A stretch of 5,068 bases of DNA from NCBI GenBank assembly GCA_003978395.1, contig QNZV01000086.1:1-5068 (forward strand), given 5' to 3'. The position numbers and the translations under genes were made by a program. The notes under the pieces were generated by a model that was not told where the DNA came from, searched no databases, and saw only the letters and a list, made by a program, of their open reading frames with translations. Shown piece after piece: positions 1 to 3,773 of this stretch. Origin of the DNA: Sulfurovum sp. Lineage in GTDB: Bacteria; Campylobacterota; Campylobacteria; Campylobacterales; Sulfurovaceae. Positions within the stretch are counted from its first letter, which is position 1, and the number at the start of each line of letters is the position of its first letter.

Positions 1-1
1 A

Positions 2-484
2 ATTATCAAAAATTTATCTAATAATCAGGTTAGTCTTAATTCAGCACAACATCCAGCTATTGTATTTCAGCCAAGAACTGGAAGTGGAGATAAAGAGGAT
101 GGTGAATGTATGGGACTTGTAGATAATAATACCAGTTGTATCTATGTAGTATCAGAAAGTAATGCTACAGCTCTTTCATTTGATGATAAAAATAAAACTA
201 AAATAATGAGTGAACGCTATCAATTGGCATGGTCTGCGTATGCTTTAGTTCCAAAGAAAAAAACAAATGGGCTTTATGACCTTAATTTACATTATAATTA
301 TCAACCTTGGCTAGGAGAAACATATGATGATAATAGTGCTTCTGTATCAACACTTATTAGCAATATATCTGTTTTCAAATTTACCCAAAGTGGTGGAATT
401 ATACAACTGAAACTATGTGCTACTGAAAATATTGGTAAAGATTATAATATTAGTACATGTAAAGAGAAGGCAATAATACGATGA
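2..484 (+). CDS. C-terminal part of a minor pseudopilin-like protein (5' end outside window)
   Basis: The frame is open from position 2 to the TGA at 482-484, so this is the last 160 residues of a gene that begins upstream. The ATG at 110 is probably internal, because 36 in-frame codons precede it without a stop and no Shine-Dalgarno sequence stands before it. The visible part is a soluble, beta-rich-looking globular domain with no membrane segment. It has four cysteines (in ECMG, TSCIY, LKLCA and STCKE) that could form two disulfides outside the inner membrane. The tail, with ISNISVFKFTQ, IIQLKLCATENIG and CKEKAIIR, resembles minor prepilin proteins (GspJ-like or unassigned) of Campylobacterota, as I remember them. 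The next gene overlaps it by ATGA and has a prepilin-like N-terminus, which supports this reading. The diagnostic N-terminal pilin helix lies outside the window, so the assignment is inferred. Being an exported non-pilin protein is the main alternative. Confidence 0.6.
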   Translation: MIKNLSNNQVSLNSAQHPAIVFQPRTGSGDKEDGECMGLVDNNTSCIYVVSESNATALSFDDKNKTKIMSERYQLAWSAYALVPKKKTNGLYDLNLHYNYQPWLGETYDDNSASVSTLISNISVFKFTQSGGIIQLKLCATENIGKDYNISTCKEKAIIR

Positions 485-975
485 TAAAAGCAGTAAAACA
501 TAAAAAAGCATTTTCAATGATAACAGCTATCTTTGTGATAGTCATTATGGCATCACTTACATCACTTATTATGAATGTTACAGGAAAGACAATAAAAGAG
601 ACCACACAACAGTATCAAAAAGAACAGGCTCAACTTTTGGCTCGAAGCTATACAGAACTGGCTATTTTAAAAGTAATAGATAGTAATCGAACTGCTACTG
701 TTCCAAATCCTAATCCTTGTGTAGAGCAGATTCTTGACCATTTTGGAGAAGTAGCTCCAAATGGATATGATATAGATATAAGAATTAAATATATAGGTAC
801 CAATTCTGAACTAACTGATTGTACTGCAAGTAATGTTATCACTACGTTAAATGGTATTACAGGATTTGATAAAACTATATCACTTGTAATTGATACCTAC
901 ATAAAATATAGAGACTTTGATGACCCCACAAATAAAGACATTACCTTCCACCGAAGAACTCTACAAAAACTTTAA
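481..975 (+). CDS. Minor pseudopilin-like membrane protein (PilX/GspK-type N-terminus)
   Basis: The protein has 164 residues. It starts with a short basic leader (MIKAVKHKKA) followed by FSMITAIFVIVIMASLTSLI, the layout of a class III (prepilin) signal. The likely cleavage is between Ala10 and Phe11, leaving a hydrophobic helix (about residues 11-32) that anchors the subunit and packs it into a pilus or pseudopilus tip. Two features depart from a major pilin: Ala instead of Gly at -1, and Thr15 where the usual Glu at +5 would be. Loss of Glu5 is typical of tip subunits such as GspK. The rest is a small periplasmic domain with Cys80 and Cys114 as a possible disulfide pair, ending in HRRTLQKL. 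The start codon overlaps the stop of the upstream gene (ATGA), with AGAAGG at 465-470, which suggests translational coupling in one pilin operon. Whether the machine is a type II secretion system, type IV pilus or DNA-uptake pseudopilus cannot be told from here. Confidence 0.65.
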   Translation: MIKAVKHKKAFSMITAIFVIVIMASLTSLIMNVTGKTIKETTQQYQKEQAQLLARSYTELAILKVIDSNRTATVPNPNPCVEQILDHFGEVAPNGYDIDIRIKYIGTNSELTDCTASNVITTLNGITGFDKTISLVIDTYIKYRDFDDPTNKDITFHRRTLQKL

Positions 976-993
976 CTATATTTAAATATAGTT
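974..993. repeat. Perfect 20-bp palindrome at the end of the pilin operon
   Basis: AACTATATTTAAATATAGTT is its own reverse complement and begins inside the TAA stop codon (973-975) of the upstream gene. As RNA it could fold as an 8-bp stem with a TTAA loop. The stem has only one G-C pair and no U-run follows, so it would be a poor intrinsic terminator. It may instead be a 3'-end stabilising hairpin or a protein-binding site upstream of the hpf promoter. Confidence 0.4.
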
Positions 994-1007
994 ATTAGTT
1001 AACAACT

Positions 1008-1042
1008 CTATTTACTATCTATTTATCTATTCTTGGTATAAT
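1008..1042 (+). promoter_or_regulatory. Probable sigma70 promoter of hpf
   Basis: A perfect TATAAT lies at 1037-1042, about 70 bp before the hpf start. There is no good -35 hexamer at 16-18 bp. Upstream there are T-rich units, with CTATTTA at 1008-1014 and again at 1019-1025, an 11-bp period. Main sigma-factor promoters of Campylobacter are known to carry such a periodic T-rich signal in place of a -35 box, so the pattern fits. The predicted transcript start is near 1049. Confidence 0.6.
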
Positions 1043-1045
1043 ATC

Positions 1046-1091
1046 TTTACAAAACATTCACAATAACAAAATGTGATATGTTGTTTGTAAA
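1046..1091 (+). promoter_or_regulatory. Imperfect inverted repeat / leader hairpin before hpf
   Basis: TTTACAAA (1046-1053) pairs with TTTGTAAA (1084-1091), CAT (1055-1057) with ATG (1078-1080), and TCACA (1058-1062) with TGTGA (1072-1076). That makes 16 pairs with small internal bulges around a 9-nt A-rich loop. It begins at about the predicted transcript start, so it could be a 5'-end mRNA hairpin that affects stability or translation, or an operator overlapping +1. It ends 9 bp before the Shine-Dalgarno AAGGA (1101-1105) and does not sequester it. Confidence 0.45.
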
Positions 1092-1111
1092 ACAAGATAA
1101 AAGGATAAATA

Positions 1112-1642
1112 ATGAGTAAAAATATAGTGGGAAGACGTTTTGACCTATCAGACTCTATAAGAGAACATATCTCTACAAGTATTGACGCTTTAAACATGTA
1201 TAATTTAGAAATTATTTCAAGCAATACTATTATAACAGCTAACAACAAATCTAAAGAGGGAGTTTCTGTGGAACTTGTTCTTAATCTAAAAGATAAAAAC
1301 ACTATTGTTATTACTCAAAGAGATAAAGATGTATACAATGCCACAGATATTGCTATTGAAAGAGCAAAAAAAGCACTTAGAAGACATGCAGATAAAATCA
1401 AAAGTCACAAAGTGATGTCTTTTAAAGATTTAGGACTAGATGCCGAAGCTGTACTTGACCTAGAACCAGAAGAGGTAGAGCTTGTACCTATGGAGTTAGA
1501 ACTTCATAAACCACTCGATTTTGACGAAGCTATTGATGCACTTAAAGCTGAGAAGAAACGACAATTTATCGTATTTAATGACCATGATGGTTTGATGCGT
1601 GTAATGTACAAAAGAGCTGATGGAAAATTCGGTTTATATTAA
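1112..1642 (+). CDS. hpf: Ribosome hibernation promoting factor, long form (HPF/RaiA family)
   Basis: This 176-residue protein has the two-domain layout of long HPF. The N-terminal S30AE/YfiA domain (about 1-100, beta-alpha-beta-beta-beta-alpha) includes the second helix DVYNATDIAIERAKKALRRH, with basic residues that would face rRNA. An acidic linker (about 108-130) leads to a C-terminal domain (about 133-176) ending in VMYKRADGKFGLY, matching the YRRKDGxxGLI signature of the dimerisation domain. In this family the N-domain blocks the mRNA/tRNA channel of the 30S subunit, and the C-domain pairs two ribosomes into inactive 100S particles during starvation or stationary phase. AAGGA at 1101-1105 sits 6 nt before the ATG, which fixes the start. 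It is apparently a single-gene transcript with its own TATAAT promoter and leader hairpin, and is convergent with recG 35 bp away. The protein stops soon after GLY, without the usual Glu-Pro end. Confidence 0.93.
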   Translation: MSKNIVGRRFDLSDSIREHISTSIDALNMYNLEIISSNTIITANNKSKEGVSVELVLNLKDKNTIVITQRDKDVYNATDIAIERAKKALRRHADKIKSHKVMSFKDLGLDAEAVLDLEPEEVELVPMELELHKPLDFDEAIDALKAEKKRQFIVFNDHDGLMRVMYKRADGKFGLY

Positions 1643-1653
1643 TAGATAACTTT

Positions 1654-1681
1654 GGTGCGTTAAAAAACGCACCCACCCTAC
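1654..1681 (-). repeat. REP-like element: GTAG plus GC-rich hairpin, between convergent genes
   Basis: Read on the - strand from 1681, the order is GTAG (1681-1678), GGTG (1677-1674), then stem GGTGCGTT (1673-1666), loop TTTT (1665-1662) and stem AACGCACC (1661-1654). The perfect 8-bp GC-rich stem stands out in this AT-rich sequence. A GTAG tetranucleotide 5' of a palindrome is the known design of REP sequences mobilised by RAYT (TnpA_REP) transposases, and I recall similar GTAGGGTGGGTGCG hairpins dispersed in many bacterial genomes. The hairpin sits between the hpf and recG ends and probably acts as a shared transcript-end structure, although neither strand has a U-run after it. The TAG of GTAG is the recG stop codon. 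Confidence 0.6.
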
Positions 1682-3465
1682 AGACTTTTTAATCTCTCTT
1701 TTGCCACATTTACAATATGTTCATCATCTGCTAAATCCAAAAATTTAAACTGTATTCCACTCTGAACCGTTCCATCTACAATATCCCCAGAATTTCTAAA
1801 CTTTAAATCCAACCGTGCTATCTCAAATCCACTCTCTGTTTGTGTGAATGACTCTAAACGACTATTCTTTTTATTATTAGTAAAGAGATAACAGTAACTC
1901 TTTAACCCCAAACGCCCTACCCTTCCACGAAGCTGATGAAGTGTTGCTAAACCCAAACGCTCTGCTCCTACAATCACGATTAGAGTTAATCGTGGCAAAG
2001 AGATACCAACCTCTACCACTGTAGTCGCCAAGAGAATATTTCCATTTTCTCGGAATTCACTTAGTACCTCTTCTTTATTTTTATCTTTTCCATGAGTTAC
2101 ATAGACTTTTTCAAATCTCTTTTCCCAAAAACCTCGCCCCTCTTCTAACGATTGATAGGGAATCTCTCTACTCTCTTCTACCAAAGGATAAACTATCAAT
2201 ACTTGATGATTTTGAGCTATTTCATCTTTTATATCCTCTAGTAACTCTGAAAAATCTTCTTTACCAATGACTTTGCTTGTAATATCTTTCTCAAAAGGTG
2301 TAGTTGTTATTAAACTTACATCAATCAATTCAGACTGCATCATCGCCTGTGTTCGTGGAATAGGTGTTGCCGAAAACTGTAAAAAATGTGGTTTATGCTC
2401 CTCACTTGCCATCATACTTTCTAGCATAGCACGCTGTTTCGTTCCAAAACGGTGCTGTTCATCCACCATAACCAGTGGAGCTTTTGGAATATCTTCTTTA
2501 AAAAGAATAGCATGAGTTCCAATAATAAAATCAACTTCCAGATAGTCTCCTTCACTCTTTTTACCTTGCATCACTAATGCTATTGTCATCTCTTTGGGAA
2601 GATATTTTTTTGCCTCTTCATAAATCTGAAGTGCAAGCAATGAGGTAGGAGCCATCAATATACTCTTTTGAGGATATGCCATAACAGCTGATGCCAAGAT
2701 AACCATCGTCTTTCCAGAGCCAACATCCCCAATAACCATCCGTTTTGTTGCTTTTTTGCTAGAAGATAAATCTATTTTTATATCAGCAATAACCATTTTT
2801 TGTTCTGCTGTTAACTCAAAAGGTAAATTTTCAATAAACGTATCTATAGAACCATTTAAACTTGCCAATGCAGGAAAATCTGCCCGTTTACCTTTTAACT
2901 TTTTTATATAATTAAACGCTTCTATAAATTTTAAAACTTCTTTATCATACTTTTCTATCTGTTCTCTATTTGTGGGATAATGCAATCCAAGAATGGTTGA
3001 GACTTCATGAGCATTTAACCCCTCTCTATATAGATTTTGTTCTGTAATATAACATGCTATCAACGAATGCATACTACTATCTTTTAATACACTACTATAC
3101 TTAGGAATAATCTCTCCTATTTTTTGAAGAGACCTTGCTTGATTCATCTGTAAATTCCCATTATACTCCTCTACTCTACCTTGAATATAATGATGAGAAC
3201 CAAGAGTATAAAGTTTATGATGATAGGGAGTCACTCTAAAAAACATTGAATTTAACTCTTTATCAAACTCTAGAAGATAAAATACTATACGCAATCTACC
3301 ATTAACAAACGAAACATTTTCAACCTTCGCTTCAAAGGTCTGAACCTTTCCTAATTCAATCGTTTGACTTAAATTACTATCCTTGTACGAAGAGGGAATA
3401 AGTAATGCCAAATCCAATAAAGAGACAATTTTTAACTTTTGGAATAGTATTTTTGCTTCTTTCAT
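1678..3465 (-). CDS. recG: ATP-dependent DNA helicase RecG
   Basis: RecG reverses stalled replication forks and processes Holliday junctions and R/D-loops, moving on double-stranded DNA with ATP. The 595-residue protein shows the superfamily 2 motifs in order: Q-motif-like FELTAEQ (216-222), Walker A GDVGSGKT (246-253), motif Ia APTSLLALQ (272-280), IIGTHAI (314-320), motif II DEQHRFG (335-341), motif III SATPIPRT (365-372), TTVVEVGI (481-488) and motif VI HQLRGRVGR (510-518). DLKFRNSGDIVDGTVQSG (553-570) matches the family's translocation (TRG) region. The N-terminal wedge/OB region (about 1-190) is compact, making it about 100 residues shorter than E. coli RecG (693), which is usual for Campylobacterota. 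AAGGA (3476-3472) lies 6 nt upstream of the ATG, and an in-frame TAG at 3486-3484 rules out a longer form. All catalytic motifs look intact. The stop codon belongs to a REP-like element, and the gene is divergent from the EAL gene. Confidence 0.96.
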   Translation of the reverse strand: MKEAKILFQKLKIVSLLDLALLIPSSYKDSNLSQTIELGKVQTFEAKVENVSFVNGRLRIVFYLLEFDKELNSMFFRVTPYHHKLYTLGSHHYIQGRVEEYNGNLQMNQARSLQKIGEIIPKYSSVLKDSSMHSLIACYITEQNLYREGLNAHEVSTILGLHYPTNREQIEKYDKEVLKFIEAFNYIKKLKGKRADFPALASLNGSIDTFIENLPFELTAEQKMVIADIKIDLSSSKKATKRMVIGDVGSGKTMVILASAVMAYPQKSILMAPTSLLALQIYEEAKKYLPKEMTIALVMQGKKSEGDYLEVDFIIGTHAILFKEDIPKAPLVMVDEQHRFGTKQRAMLESMMASEEHKPHFLQFSATPIPRTQAMMQSELIDVSLITTTPFEKDITSKVIGKEDFSELLEDIKDEIAQNHQVLIVYPLVEESREIPYQSLEEGRGFWEKRFEKVYVTHGKDKNKEEVLSEFRENGNILLATTVVEVGISLPRLTLIVIVGAERLGLATLHQLRGRVGRLGLKSYCYLFTNNKKNSRLESFTQTESGFEIARLDLKFRNSGDIVDGTVQSGIQFKFLDLADDEHIVNVAKERLKSL

Positions 3466-3492
3466 AATGTTTCCTTTTAAATTCTAAAAGCT

Positions 3493-3521
3493 ATTATACT
3501 TAAAAAACATTAGTGTGTAAT
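3493..3521 (-). promoter_or_regulatory. Probable sigma70 promoter of recG
   Basis: On the - strand a perfect TATAAT lies at 3498-3493, preceded 17 bp upstream by ATTACA (3521-3516), which matches TTGACA at 4 of 6 positions. A T6 run lies between the two. The expected transcript start is about 20 bp before the recG ATG, giving a very short leader that still contains the Shine-Dalgarno sequence. Confidence 0.6.
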
Positions 3522-3565
3522 ATCCTAAAAATAAGCTAACTTAAAATATTTTACAACATAAAAAA

Positions 3566-3589
3566 ATTAAAAAAAATGTTTTTTTTAAT
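3566..3589. repeat. 24-bp palindromic A8/T8 tract
   Basis: ATTAAAAAAAA (3566-3576) and TTTTTTTTAAT (3579-3589) are perfect reverse complements around a central TG. The element occupies the position where a -35 region would lie for the TATAAT at 3600-3605. Such phased A/T tracts bend DNA and often act as UP-like elements or nucleoid-protein sites. The two 8-nt homopolymers could also be prone to slippage. Function is inferred. Confidence 0.45.
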
Positions 3590-3630
3590 CACATTTAGAT
3601 ATAATATGAGAAAATAGCTAAATGTGATTA
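3586..3630. repeat. Perfect 13-bp inverted repeat bracketing a TATAAT
   Basis: TAATCACATTTAG (3586-3598) is exactly repeated in inverse as CTAAATGTGATTA (3618-3630), with a 19-bp spacer. The spacer contains TATAAT, so the arms flank a candidate -10 box about symmetrically. This would suit an operator for a dimeric or tetrameric repressor. As a transcript hairpin it would have a weak AT-rich stem and a long loop with no U-run, so terminator function is unlikely. Confidence 0.55.
3600..3605 (+). promoter_or_regulatory. Candidate -10 box for the REC-EAL gene
   Basis: This is a perfect TATAAT, with a T8 tract at 3579-3586 upstream and no clear -35 hexamer, consistent with Campylobacterota promoters. 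It would start a transcript near 3612, with a leader of about 160 nt before the proposed ATT start. TATAAT also occurs on the - strand at 3635-3630, so a second, divergent start towards recG is possible. Other weaker -10 candidates, such as TAATAT at 3682-3687, cannot be excluded in such AT-rich DNA. Confidence 0.4.
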
Positions 3631-3640
3631 TTATATTCAT

Positions 3641-3668
3641 AATTGTTATATTTTCCATTTAATTGTTA
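3641..3668. repeat. Direct repeat AATTGTTA with 20-bp period
   Basis: AATTGTTA occurs at 3641-3648 and again at 3661-3668, two helical turns apart, inside the presumed leader/promoter region of the REC-EAL gene. Same-face direct repeats can bind tandem regulators. In DNA this AT-rich, chance is a realistic alternative. Confidence 0.25.
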
Positions 3669-3705
3669 ATTTTAGTAACCTTAATATATTTCATAACTCA
3701 ACTTT

Positions 3706-3741
3706 TATGACAAATCTTATTTTTATCACTTTTTTGTCATA
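3706..3741 (+). promoter_or_regulatory. 9-bp inverted repeat in the leader of the REC-EAL gene
   Basis: TATGACAAA (3706-3714) and TTTGTCATA (3733-3741) are perfect inverse copies with an 18-nt spacer. The element ends 20 bp before the Shine-Dalgarno AAGGA at 3762. It may be an operator or an mRNA hairpin affecting translation. A tiny frame (ATG 3707 to TAG 3742, 11 codons) spans it exactly but has no ribosome binding site. Confidence 0.4.
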
Positions 3742-3761
3742 GACTACAAAATATTCAAATA

Positions 3762-3766
3762 AAGGA
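3762..3766 (+). promoter_or_regulatory. Shine-Dalgarno AAGGA that points to an ATT start
   Basis: AAGGA here is the same core used by hpf and recG in this window, where it lies 6 nt before the ATG. At this site the codon 7 nt downstream in the REC-EAL frame is ATT (3774-3776). No ATG, GTG or TTG lies within normal spacing in any frame, so this site is the main evidence for an unusual start codon. Confidence 0.55.
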
Positions 3767-3773
3767 TAGACAC

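Noticed and set aside
110..484. ATG at 110 as the true start of the first gene
   Set aside because: The same frame is open to the window edge with plausible protein sequence before it, and no Shine-Dalgarno sequence precedes 110, so the gene is treated as 5'-truncated by the window.
648..842. 64-codon open frame on the - strand
   Set aside because: It lies wholly inside the pseudopilin gene on the other strand, has no ribosome binding site and no recognisable protein features, so it is a shadow frame.
1027..1302. 91-codon open frame on the - strand with hydrophobic stretches
   Set aside because: It overlaps the hpf promoter, leader and N-terminal coding region in antisense. HPF is unmistakable on the + strand, so this is a shadow frame.
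2267..2515. 82-codon open frame on the + strand, cysteine-rich
   Set aside because: It is antisense to the helicase motifs of recG (motifs II and III region), which are conserved, so it is a shadow frame.
3586..3630. Reading the 13-bp inverted repeat as a terminator or CRP/FNR site
   Set aside because: The stem is AT-rich with a 19-nt loop and no U-run, and no gene reads into it. The TCACA and TGTGA halves are in the opposite order and at the wrong spacing for a CRP-type site.
3734..3762. TTGTCA at 3734-3739 as a -35 box for the EAL gene
   Set aside because: It matches TTGACA at 5 of 6 positions, but no -10-like hexamer follows at 16-18 bp, and the start would fall in or after the Shine-Dalgarno sequence.
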